In this document: positions 35,220 to 46,855 of the stretch, in pieces
Numbering within the stretch: position 1 is the first letter of the stretch
How the letters are laid out: every line of letters starts with the position of its first letter
DNA from: Atkinsonella hypoxylon
Lineage: Eukaryota; Ascomycota; Sordariomycetes; Hypocreales; Clavicipitaceae
NCBI GenBank assembly: GCA_000729835.1
Contig: JFHB01000008.1
Coordinates: forward strand, 62,001-126,000
DNA length: 64,000 bases
Direction of reading: 5' to 3'
Notes under the pieces: model-generated
The model's database searches: none
Told to the model about the DNA's origin: nothing
Seen by the model: only the letters and a program-made list of their open reading frames with translations
Made by a program: the position numbers and the translations under genes

Positions 35220-35767
35220 TTACAGAGAAGGCTTTGCTTGACCATCTTCCAGAGCAGCTCCAACCTTGTCAGCGGTATTCTGCTCAGAGCCGGCAGTCAG
35301 CAGCTCACTGCCTGTCTGTCGCATATTGTATTCTTGTTCCATGGCGGTGAGTTGCTGGTCTTCGGCAAAGGACAAAGCAAATGGTACACCAAAAAACAGG
35401 GCAGAGGCCGTAATAACCCAAGCACCCTTGCCGCTGAATGACAAAACGCTCCAAGCCTTGCTAGAGATGGAGTTGACTCTGCTGGAGATCCAGCCTCTCG
35501 TCGTCGGCGGGACAATATCGCGCAGGGCATACAGCCGCTCTGCCAAAGTCTCGTTTGAAGGATCATAGTCGGAGTCGTTCGAAATTTCGGAATCTAGTAA
35601 TGCGGTGGTTAGGACCGAAATCTTAAAATTACCATTACCAGTCCAAGTGCAATGTCCTAGACCGGAAACCACAATTGCGAACCTGTGTCAGTGAAGTCAT
35701 CGTCATCATCGGGCCCAGCCTGGGCGGTCTGGAAGTGCTCGTCCTCGACCTCGGTGAGAGTAACCAT
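35220..35767 (-). CDS. TOM22: Mitochondrial import receptor subunit Tom22
   Basis: Exons 35767-35683 and 35593-35220 (89-nt intron) give 152 aa. The N-terminal cytosolic part is acidic (TEVEDEHFQ, then GPDDDDDFTDTD formed across the intron) and acts in the family as a presequence receptor. Next comes the conserved NETLAERLYALRDIVPPTTR segment and GAWVITASALFFGVPFALSF, the single outer-membrane span, followed by a short intermembrane-space tail with Gln and Met residues (AEDQQLTAMEQEYNMRQTG). Size and order match fungal Tom22, the central organiser of the TOM complex. The donor is GTTCGC, a weak but usable GT site. The gene stands alone between two tracts of degenerate repeat. Confidence 0.95.
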
Positions 35768-36470
35768 TGTAGATAGCGTCTGGTACGTTGAGATGGAGCA
35801 GGTGTCCCTAAAATTGCAAGTATGGACTCTCAAGATATAATAGAATTCGCGATTGTCGTATGGCTGATGTAGTTGAGCTGTTGTCGGGAATGTGTTTAGG
35901 ACCTGCGTCACAACTTGCCGTCAAAATTTTTGGGCTCGATTAGGAGTCGGAGGTATTATTGTAGACAAGTGGAGCAGCTTGCTGCGTGTTCAATGCTTGG
36001 TGGTTTAGCCGAAGTAAACGCAGGCTTGGCATCACGTGCCCATGCATGAGCGCACACAATTGGAACATGCCTCACATATCATGGCTACAACAAGAGGCGT
36101 AGTGATTCTTGATTACGTGCCGACAAGGCTCAAACACGGCATTGACAGGCATTATGTACCGATAAAAAACTCTTCCGTTTAAATAATTCCGCTACAGTAC
36201 TGGTTTACAATATAAAAAAAATTACCAGAACTTATCAAATTTCGGCGAGGTATATCGTAAGTCGTAAATCTATAACGGCTCTACTTAACCTCGTACCGGC
36301 GATAAAAGACATCAGGTGGTAAGGAGCTCAAAGGCCTCACAATTTAGCTGCTACAAGGCTCGCAATGCATCACACTAGTCAAATTTGGGGTGTTACTAGA
36401 ATTATTGCTGCCAATCGTTGTGTAGTGATTGAGCGTGAAATGTTTCAAAGGCTACGTTGAAGCCTTATCG
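35768..36470. repeat. Tom22 promoter followed by degenerate repeat copy
   Basis: The first about 200 nt should contain the tom22 promoter. From 36126 the sequence resembles the repeat on the other side of tom22: GGCTC...ATTGACAGG matches the inverted-repeat arm near 34160-34185, and the segment around 36425-36465 (GTGATT, AGCGTG, AATGTTT, AAGGCTAC in order) matches 34655-34690. AT content is high. No gene supported. Confidence 0.6.
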
Positions 36471-37903
36471 GCGTCAAAGAGATATTTGCCTGCACATTCA
36501 CGGAGTATATATATGATATTATCGATACTATATCATGCACATGAGCTCCGCTGGTTCGGCCTTCTTTAAAGAAAAGTATAGGTCTTTGAGCATCAGCAGT
36601 GGTCCTGTATACGTCATGCATGAGCAGCATAATTTTGATGACAGCCACAGACTCTGAGATATAGACCAGGTGGCTTTGAAGGACGATTTTGCCAACCCTA
36701 CAGAATCGAAAATAAGCTCCCAGAAGTCGAATAGCCAAATCTCTGCGAATCTTAATCATGAGCGATGCAAACAGGATACATGCTAATTCTCGAGGCAACT
36801 GTACACGTACAAGGCTGCAGGGCAGGGCAGTTACACTTGAACCCCAAACACGGCGTTTGGCTGTAAAATAGCTTGAACGTGGCACAGTCAGGCAGAAATA
36901 TGAAATTTGGCAATTTCGCACGACTGGATTCTGGGTCCTGGAGGCGTTGGGACATATAGCTAGAGGCGCAGTCTGTTCACGTGGACAACCGAGCCCGACG
37001 AAACACGGAAAATGCTTTCCTAATTTAAGTGAATTGTTCGTAAAGAAGTTAGTGTTGCAGAATGTCCGACTGCCCCGTTCGTGTCTGGTTGGGTTTTTGA
37101 GTTTCGGCGAGAGAAATGACCACGACTCGAAGAGTCACCTGACAGCTCGAGTTGAGGGTATCGTGACTCTGGCTTCTGTCCCGGCGGCCTGTAGATGGCT
37201 GAACTGACCGTGCTGCCAATGGGAGCGTGGCCTTGACCGGGCTCCTCCTTGCTCAGCAATTTCCCGAGTTGCTGATGTGTAACGTCTACTTGACAGATTC
37301 GATTTTGGTTTCACTTCCTTGAGCATATATGTGCCGGACCGTATGAAGGCCAAAGCAATCTAGTATTTTACTTGCTGCAGCAAGCATGAAACTGATTCTA
37401 CTGAATCTCGGCCTCGGCTGACGAGCATCTCGTATTATGGTGGGAGACCAGTTGACGACTGGAGGGCTGGCGTGCGTGACTATCATTTTGCCGCATCGGC
37501 CGCACCGACCGAGGCTGCCGGGAGAAGGCGTAAAGCTACGTTACGTAGCACTTAACTTGACACAATGTGCGGTCAACATATTGGTGTTTAATCCCATAGC
37601 TTAGCGCTGGATGCAGATAAAACTAAAATAGTCTGGCATCAGAACAATTCCGACCGCCCTAAGAGAAATCCGGGGATTCAGGCACCTCAGGTACCTACTT
37701 GTACCGCCAACTCGTGTTGCCGGTGGCCAGTGGATTGCGTGCGAAGCAAGCTAATGAGGTGTTCGACGAGCCACCGAACTGGCCGCCCTCGTTGTACGTA
37801 AAAGGATTGAAGCATCGTTCGTGATCAATGCACAGGGATAAAAGAACCCTCGGCTGTTAGGGACAACCAGTCCGGCCACAAGCACGACCTTTACAAAACA
37901 CAA

Positions 37904-37935
37904 GCTCACGCTCACGCTCACGCTCACGCTCACGC
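37904..37935. repeat. (CTCACG)n microsatellite
   Basis: About five uninterrupted hexamer units in non-coding DNA. Confidence 0.95.
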
Positions 37936-40900
37936 ACATACAATTATTGTGCAACCTAATTCGTACAGTGCATAGATACAGTTTCCTGCTTCCTGTCAGC
38001 CTGTCTGAGGATGAAACAAAGGGACGCAAAACTTGTTGAGATGCAAACACTTGATGTCCTCGTGACCCCATTACCGGCGCTAGACTAGACCAGTACTTTC
38101 CCCTGTCAAGCTGTAATATACAGTCAAATCTTGTAAAATCATTGCTCCGCTGGCACTAGTGAATGTGGAAAGTAATGTTTGGTTAGATTCTCCCATATAC
38201 CGGGCGACATGTACATGCTCGCACACCATGCAATAATGCTGTGGAGGAAGTTCGCTTAGTGTCGATTGGAGTCGCACATCGATGCACAAGTTGGCCCAAC
38301 GCGCAGGTTCCCAAGGGTGTGGACATTGCATTGTAGATTGTAGAACCAGACTGAAACAGAAGAGCAAAGAAATAAGAAGAATAAAACTGCGGCACGTGGT
38401 TTTATGGAGAAATTGCCACTCTGTCCATCCATGTTAAAGAGCTGTTTGTTACGGGCGAGGGCGACTGCAACTGCATAATTCTTTTGAAGATGGGTAGAAT
38501 CAAGCATCTTCAATTATATCTTTTGAATGCACTGGTGCTCTGCTCCCTTGAAGTCTTGGTCATCCCGCAGAATCATTGAGTAGCGACAAAATTACGAGGT
38601 AGTTAGTAATATGTCAGAGCTTAAGAATCCAACAGCATAAAAGTTTTTGGATTAAATAAATTTGTATGATTCAAATAGGAACAAACCTTATCCATCAAGC
38701 AGATACGCTAGGCTGGCCCTAGTCACATATATTCAAAAAATGTTAGGTTTCGGCATAGATATAGCTGGAGTCGCCCGTATGTATCGCAACGTTGCAAGGC
38801 CAAGCTCTTCCTTCATGAAACTAGACTATTTAGCACTCCTTCCTGTCATATGTATGGAGTCGAGTTGCTTTGTACAGTACAATATAGCCCCTGATGATTT
38901 ATACAAATCTACAAGCACCACTTTTGGGTACTCTCTAACAGCTGTAATTAGTGTATTGACACCACGTGGGCTACTGCTGTTAAAGATCTAGATACAGGAG
39001 AATATATAGGGATTAAGCACTACCCCGCAGAAACTTATTTCTCCATATAAAGCGCCTCCAAGTTAAAGTATCAATTATCTCCATTCTACTCCGTATGTCT
39101 CACCAATTTACAAGCTGTCATCTAATAGGCTCAAACCCCCCCCCCTGCAAGTAGGTTTGTAAAATCATTCAAGGGTTAGACGAGTGTATGTGTACCCGAT
39201 TTCTCGTGAAAAATTTGGGCGAAGAGGCGGCGGCTTCAACGAATGTGTGCCTGCTATTGATGTGGCGCGGAGAGATTGGGCCGTGATGAAGTAAAACGAG
39301 GGTAATAGAAACGTCAGTGGGAGAAACCTGAGGGTAATAGAAACTGGGAATCGCCTCATGCAAATGTCTGAGTGGACCCAAGCCGAGCCACACTTGGCTC
39401 CTAGTGCTCACGTCCGGGGTTGTCAGGCGACGGTTGTAGTGGGGCGACAATTCGCTTCTAGCGCTTCTGTCAGAAGGGAGACGGCCTGAAAGAACCTTCC
39501 CCGGAGTGGAGCCAAGAAGGGCCCTCAAATAGTTACGCTGCAGCTTGAATTACTCCGGCGACCGTCTTCAGGATGGGCTGCTGCTCATGGTGCATCTCGG
39601 TCACTTAGGGCGCTGTGTTAGGCAAACAAGGTACAGATGCACTACACTTTTCCACGGTGCATGTGGCTATTGGAACCAGAAATGTATAGAACCCAAGCGC
39701 CTGCATAGACATTGTGTTTATCTGAGGTTGGTAGCCCCAAGTGCAGAGTTTCGTCGATGTATGAGGAACAGAATGACATAACCTTCGCAGAACCTCAATG
39801 CCGATCAATCGGTAAAAGGCAGCTAGGTTGAGACGGCGCGCCGCTATGCACGCTGTTGCACAAGTCAAGGTACCTGCATACTTGGTGGATTACGAAAATT
39901 GAGTGAGAATTTTCCTTTCCAGATGATGGGGTCGCATCGCTGTTTTGCAAGCTATTATTTCATTCATCCTCAACGAGGTATAGTAAACGCGGTTGCAGTT
40001 AATATATTTTCTTACAATGTTGCGAAATGCCTCTTTCATGGTCACAGATGTATTGCATTAGAGTGAATGGCAGGCGCGGTTATCACAGCGTCAGGTTTGC
40101 AATTACGTTCAGTTACCATGCTTGTCTTGATGCATGCGTATATTATTTACTGTCTATCGATATCAATTGGGATTAATTGATACTCGTTTATACATCATGG
40201 AGGGGAGCAGATTACATTAAGATTGATTAAACCGCAGGTGTCAGCCGCAATATAAGTAGAAGTAGAAGTAGAAGTGCAAAACAACGAACTTACACACCAA
40301 AAAGCATCAGGACTCATAAAAGCACAAAATATACAGCTTTTTGTGTTATTTGCGCTGAAAATTTGACAAATCAATCCCCGCCAGGCCGTCGTGCTAATAA
40401 TCTGCCAACATGGCACGAAAAGCCCACATTGACCGGACTACTGCCCTCCAGTTGCCGTAGCGGCAATTATGACGGCCACCAAGGGAGTTCTGGGGAAGAT
40501 TATTAATTTTGCAAAAGACCTGGGGGCAATGACGAGCTCCGGAAACAGCCACGACTGGAGCTGGGGCGGGTCGAGAATGCAACAGAAAAAATCTCTGCTT
40601 GTCTGGTGATGCGTTGCAAGACAGGGCGAGTTTCAATCACCAGATCAGCCAGGTGGGGGGGGGGGGCATGGGAGCCGATCAGGCTTAGCAGGTCCCCACG
40701 ATGCTCCCGCAAGACCGCAAAGGCTTGAAGAAGCAAGTGCGAGGAATGGCACGAAGAATTTTGGGGAAATGAAAAGAATGGGAAAAATTGACGCCCTGAG
40801 ATTACGAATTGGGGATCCAATGAACGGAGGATTGGCACCAATGACACAAGTGGCCTGGAATTTGCACTCAAAATCCCTGTTCAATGTACCAAGCTAGTAA

Positions 40901-41659
40901 GAGCCGCATAGGTACCTATAATAGGCTTAGTAGCAAGGGAAAAGAGATTTCTGCTGTCTTTACGGCCCTAAAGTTCCTTCATTCTCTTTGTTGGCTGGGG
41001 GGGGAGGGGGGGGTTCGGTGAGGAAACTTGTAAGAAAATTGGCCCTATTCTGCACGACGGTGCCAAGTAGCTTACCAGCCTATGATTTAATGGCGGAATT
41101 GCTTGGCAGGGTCGAATTGGCGCGAAGCATATATTGGAGCCCCGATTCCTAGGATCAAGCACAAGTTGAGACTTTACGGAGTAGACAATTCAGAATTTGA
41201 CAACGTCACAGCATTGAAGCTTCGAATAGGCGCCCCATCGAAACGACAGAATCGTGGTGGGTCTTTTCTCCACCGGGGGCCGGGGGGCAGCCGCAAGTCA
41301 TGCTGCATGCCACAGGCCACTGAGCGTTGAGCCAGCGAGCTGAAGTGGTGGTTCCGGACACCTAAGCGGTCAGGTACACACCGGCCGGAGCCACATCTGC
41401 TTCCGAGGCAAGATGGTTGGCAGTTAATAATAACCATTGTCTGGTAACACACGATCTCGTCGCGGACTGCTGCGATAAATTCAGGATGTGCTTGGTCTTA
41501 CAGTAGGGATTCGGTAAGACAAGGGCAAGGCCATAACGACCATGACATTGTCTACGGAGTATATGTCTATGTGTTATTGTTATTGCATTTGGTCGCTTTC
41601 TATTAAAAGTCCAGCATAAGCAGTCCCTCCAGCACCGCCCTGGAACGTTGCCAGGTATA

Positions 41660-41725
41660 GCGGGTGTATAGCGGGTGTATGGTGGGTGTATGGTGGGTGT
41701 ATGGTGGGTTTACAGTGGGTGTACA
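41660..41725. repeat. 11-nt minisatellite, six copies
   Basis: Six head-to-tail copies of GYGGGTGTATR with few substitutions, ending just before a GGTACC word. No coding context. Confidence 0.9.
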
Positions 41726-42350
41726 TACCTGGAAGGCATCTATCTACCCAGGTACCTGGTACGCAAGCCCGGCCAGTCCCCTGGTGACTATCGAACTCGT
41801 AAGCTCTCAGTACGTCCGTAGACACGTTCAAATTTAGCAAGAATCCGTAACAATTAAACCTTGGGCAGTCTTGTGATTGATGATGAACCGAAGAGTATCT
41901 CCAGGTTCGGATTGGCGCGCGACAGTAGGCACCTAGGTACACTACACAGTTGCTATGCAGCTGGGCATTGTAAATGGATAAAATGAATAAAAACAAAACA
42001 AAACAAAACAAAACTAAGCCGCAACACAATCATTGTGCATTGCAGGCTAGAATGGTACCGTGTCCACGCTAGCAGACGTACAATAACACCGAGCTGGGCG
42101 TTACAAGACTGGACCCCTCGTTGCCCCAAAATATCTCTTGGCTCACCCCACGAGGGGCGGCGGCAGGTACGAGGCGTGTACTTTGGCCAAGTTTGCTGTG
42201 CTGGTATTGCGCCGGTTGCTGTGCAAAAGTCCAGTGTCCAGTCCAGTCCATCCAGTTCAACCGGATGATGAAAAAGACAAAAAGCCTTGACGTGGCCTGC
42301 CTTACCGCTTGAAAACGCCCACGATACTTAAAAGGTAGTGTGGCCAGAGT

Positions 42351-43586
42351 ATTTTTTGTTCCAGTCTGCCTTGCTTGGGCTCGTTAATCATCACCACCAC
42401 CCTTTCTTTCTCCTGTCTGGTGCCAATTGGCAACGGTAACCCATATCCGCCCAACATCTCATACACCAGACTTGTTGCTCCCTTCTCCCATCAGACCATA
42501 AACACGTCATACAAAACAAATTTGACATTGACTAAGCGTCCACCTTCTTCTCTGTCTCCTGGCTCCTTATATCTTGGCACTTACTCAATTGCTTGCTCCT
42601 GCTGCATAGCTCCATTCCACCAGCAGCTTCACAACTCTCTGAAGTCTCGCCACTGGAAGGTATGCGATTCCTGTTTCTAACGCCCTGTCCTGCATTGAGC
42701 CGTTGGTGCCGTTGGTGCCGTTGGTGCAACCCCGCACAGCCTGTCAGCTCTGCGACCCGGCTGAGTCCGGATGTTGCTTTCTTTGCCCGAGAGCAAGCCG
42801 CTAACTGCTGAGAGCAGCTTTTGCGCCAACGAGGGTTTCCTGCCGCCTAGAGTTCCCTCCAACTTCCTACATATCCCATCTTCTACTACTCACGGTAATT
42901 GATACAACTCGCTCGGGTCACAATCTTGCAATAAATCGTCTTGCAGTCATCATAAATTGCCCTTGCGTTGTGTTAACTCAGTGGTGGAAGGCAACTACGT
43001 CCCCCTAGGGCTCGTACCTGGTGCCCCGCCATCACACTCCCGCCCCACCACGTTGCGACCTGCACAACGACCACGTCCTCGAAGAAGCCCTTCTACGTCA
43101 CCATATCCTTGGAATTGGCGGGCGGACGCAAACTGGTTGAAAACTGTTGATTATATCTGTATATATTGGTCGACGAATTGGCTTTCTACAAGGCTAGTTT
43201 CCCCTTGGAAACACAAGGTAAGTGTGCCGTTCGTTCACGGCATCCTTGTCATGGAATGACACGATTGTTGGGGCTGTAACCGTGGCTTTCTTTGGTTTAA
43301 ATGACGACGTGTTCTCATGGCGTTGCTCTACCAAACAATCATCATCAATCATCAATCGACCTCAAAAGCCCGCGTGTTCTCTAAATTAGAATACGCTTCT
43401 GTATTCGCTCGCAAGCTTCATCATCTGTCCGGAAAACTCCTGTACCATCCCTGTTACTCTTCCAAAGACCACATTCTCCGAACTTTTCAATCATGTTAGC
43501 TGTCGAACCACAAAACACTAACTGGCCGTCGAGCAGGTGTCCCTCTTCAAACATAACATCAACCGTCACATATATCCAATACCAAG
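42351..43586 (+). promoter_or_regulatory. Promoter and long leader of the NAD-GDH gene
   Basis: The sequence is pyrimidine-rich with CT-rich blocks between about 42360 and 42660, includes a three-copy GTTGGTGCC repeat (42701-42727), and reaches the start codon after about 1.2 kb with no gene in between. A consensus donor (AAG|GTAAGTG at 43218) with a possible TTAG acceptor near 43497-43500 suggests a 5'-UTR intron. Several upstream ATGs (for example 43318) would form short uORFs if not spliced out. All inferred from sequence. Confidence 0.4.
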
Positions 43587-46500
43587 ATGTCATCATCAGC
43601 ACCTGTGTCGAAGATTTTAGCTGAGGTTCAGTCTCAGGAATCTAGCCGTGGACCCTCTCCCCAGCCAACACACTTCACTGTTCCCTATCCATCACAAGTC
43701 AATGGCAATGGAAACCGAACTTTACGTTCTGCCGACGTCGACTATGTGGCACCTGAATTTAAGGGGAAGGAAGAGCAAAAGACGGTTGTGAAGCAGATTT
43801 TGCAGCAGGCAGGGTATATACCCGAGTCGTTGATTGACGAGCAAGTGCAGTGGTTTTATGAACAATTGGGCATTGATGATGTCTATTTCGAAATCGAGTC
43901 TCCAGAGGCTATCGCCAATCACATCAGCTCCCTCTATGCTGCCAAGGTGGCTGCCTACTCCAGACAGGACAAAAAGGAAGAAATCCGACTGGATATGGAG
44001 GCAAACGATCACGCTATTTACATTGACACCAGTGAGCCCGGCGAGAGCAATGTTGGTGGTCCCAGATATGAGTCTCGCTTGGAAGCCAAGTACTTAGATC
44101 ACCAAGGCAAAACCAAGTACCGCGTCGAGACTTTCCGTTCTCCAGCTGTGATCGGCGCTAGTCCATCTTCCAAGGCGACGCTCCGATGCTACTTCGTCTA
44201 CCAGTGCAAGTTCTCACAGAGCCCCGAAAAGACAAGTCCCGACGAAACTAATATTGAGACCATTTCGGATGCTGGCTTCTGGCGAAAGGCCACCGAAAAG
44301 ACCAAGCAAATCTACCAGGAAATAATTGCCTTGGCTGTCAACCGTACTGGTCCAGTCATTGAAGTCTTCAACATCGAGGATGTTGCTGAGAAGCGTCTTG
44401 TTGTCGCCTTCCGCACTCGTACCGCGCGTGGTATGTTCTCCGCGCTCAGTGACTTGTATCACTATTATGGAGTTACCAGCTCTAGGAAGTACGTCGAGCA
44501 GTTCTCTAATGGTATCACCGTCATGAGTATATACTTGAAGCCTTCTTCCCACACCGACGGCTTCTTCCCTCCCCTTGACGAGTCCATTTACCAGATTACT
44601 AAAGAGATCTCCCTTCTTTACTGTCTGCCTCAAAACAAGTTCCATAACTTGTTTGCCGTTGGCTCCTTGAGTCTTCAGGAGGCTGTCTACGCTCACTCTG
44701 CCTGGGTGTTTGTTCAGCACTTCTTGAATCGGTTGGGTCCGGAGTATGCTTCTCTCTCCGAGGTTCTTGATATCAACGACCCAGCTCAGGCTGCCCTCCT
44801 GTCTAAGCTGAAGCGTCGTCTGCGCACGGAAACATTCACACCAGACTACATTCTCGAAATTATTCAGAATTATCCCGAGCTGGTTCGGCTCTTGTATGCG
44901 TCTTTCGCCAATGTTCACCTGACTGCTCAGAATGAGCAAGTGGCCGTCACACCTGCCGCTGCTGTTCTCTCGGATGAGAAGCTCAAGGATAAGATCTCCA
45001 AGACTGTCGGCAACGAGCACGATGAGATGGTCATGACTGCTTTCCGCGTCTTCAACAATGCCATCCTCAAGACAAACTACTTTACTCCAACGAAAGTAGC
45101 TCTCAGTTTCCGTCTGGACCCTGCGTTCTTGCCCGAAGTCGAGTATCCTCGTCGTCTCTACGGCATGTTCCTTGTTATTGGTGCCGAGTCAAGGGGTTTT
45201 CACCTTCGCTTCCGCGACATCTCGCGCGGCGGTATTCGCATCGTCAAATCGAGAAGCAAGGAGGCCTACGGAATCAACGCCCGAAATCTGTTTGACGAGA
45301 ACTACGGTTTAGCTAGCACTCAGCAGCGCAAGAACAAGGACATTCCTGAGGGCGGCTCGAAAGGCGTTATCCTGCTGGATCCCAAGATGCAGGATCGAGC
45401 CCAGGAAGCATTTGAGAAGTATATTGACAGTATTCTCGATCTTTTGCTGCCTGCACAAACTCCAGGAATCAAGAACAAACTGGTTGATCTTTATGGCAAG
45501 GAGGAGATCCTCTTTATGGGTCCCGATGAAAACACTGCTGATCTCGTTGATTGGGCTACAGAGCATGCCAGAGCTCGCGGTGCTCCTTGGTGGAAGTCCT
45601 TCTTCACTGGCAAGTCACAGAAGCTTGGCGGCATCCCCCACGACAAGTATGGCATGACCACTCTGTCAGTTCGTGAATATGTTAAAGGAATCTACAGGAA
45701 GCTCAACCTTGACCCTGCTTCGGTCCGTAAGATGCAGACCGGGGGTCCTGATGGCGATCTTGGTAGCAACGAAATTCTGTTAGGCAATGAGAAGTGGACC
45801 GCCATTGTCGACGGATCTGGTGTCCTGGCCGACCCCAACGGTCTTGACAAGGATGAACTTGTACGTCTGGCCAAGAAACGTGCCATGATTAATGAGTATG
45901 ACATGAGCAAGGTTTCCAAGGATGGATACCGTGTCCTGTGTGAGGATACTTGCGTGACTTTGCCAAGTGGTGAAGTTGTCACCAACGGCACTTCATTCCG
46001 TAATACTTATCACTTGAGAGATACTGGGATGACAGATGCATTTGTGCCCTGCGGCGGCAGACCGGAGTCAATTGACCTCATCTCGGTGAACCGATTGATC
46101 AAGGACGGCAAAACCACTATTCCCTACATTGTGGAAGGTGCCAACTTGTTCATCACTCAGGATGCCAAGTTGCGACTTGAGGCTGCTGGCTGCATTCTTT
46201 ATAAAGATGCTTCAGCAAACAAGGGTGGCGTGACTTCTTCTTCCCTCGAAGTCCTTGCGTCGCTTTCCTTCGACGATGCTGGTTTTGTTGAGAACATGTG
46301 CGTAGATGCCAAGACAGGCCAGGCACCACAGTTCTACAACGAATATGTCCGTGAAGTACAAGCCAAGATTTGCGAGAACGCTCGCCTGGAATTTGAAGCC
46401 ATCTGGAGAGAGCATGAAGCAACCGGCATGCCACGATCTATTCTCTCTGACAAACTGTCTAACGCCATCACGACTCTCGATGAGGAGCTTCAGCACTCCG

Positions 46501-46855
46501 ATCTATGGACTAATGAGAAGATCCGCCACGCTGTTTTGCGAGATGCTTTGCCCAATCTTCTACTCCAAAAGATTGGCTTGGAGACCATCATTTCTCGCGT
46601 GCCTGACACATATCTGAGAGCCATCTTTGGTAGCTACCTGGCCAGTCGATTCGTGTACGAATTCGGCAGCGAGCCCAGCCAATTTGCCTTCTTTGACTTG
46701 TAAGTGAGCATCCTTTTGAAACGCTGGCTCCCGTGAAAGCCCTATTCTAACCATGCAACAATAGTATGTCTAAGCGTATGGCTAAAATGACCGGCAACTC
46801 TAATGGAGCCGAGCAGGTCAGGCGCATGTCTGTCAGCGGTGGTAGTGGCCAATAG
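43587..46855 (+). CDS. GDH2: NAD-specific glutamate dehydrogenase, long fungal form
   Basis: Exon 43587-46699 and a terminal exon 46765-46855 (65-nt intron) give 1067 aa, close to yeast Gdh2 (about 1090). The long N-terminal part is typical of the large NAD-GDH class. The catalytic half carries GFHLRFRDISRGGIRIVKSRSKEAY, QQRKNKDIPEGGSKGVILLDP, the segment FMGPDENTADLVDWATEHARARG, and the nucleotide-binding part QTGGPDGDLGSNEILLGNEKW and PCGGRPESIDLISV, then VEGANLFITQDAKLRLE. The enzyme oxidatively deaminates glutamate to 2-oxoglutarate and ammonium with NAD, the catabolic direction used on amino acids as carbon or nitrogen source. The last exon adds MSKRMAKMTGNSNGAEQ after FFDF; without splicing the frame would stop at FFDL. 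The start has a good context (ACCAAGATGTC). Confidence 0.96.

Larger units (their letters stand above)
36471..42350. other. 5.9-kb gene-poor region
   Basis: No open frame here shows a recognisable domain, and I could not assemble a spliced gene. It includes a CTCACG hexamer repeat (37904-37935), AT-rich tracts (38600-39100), GTAGAA repeats (40255-40276), three TACGGAGTA/TACTCCGTA words (39087, 41175, 41553), a six-copy 11-nt minisatellite (41660-41725) and an (AAAAC)n run (41990-42013). A lineage-specific or decayed gene could be hidden here. Confidence 0.5.

Noticed and set aside
41580..42029. 149-codon minus frame starting with a hydrophobic stretch
   Set aside because: The hydrophobic start is the complement of an (AAAAC)n repeat, and the rest covers the 11-nt minisatellite.
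44214..45020. 268-codon antisense frame within NAD-GDH
   Set aside because: Shadow of the strongly conserved sense gene.
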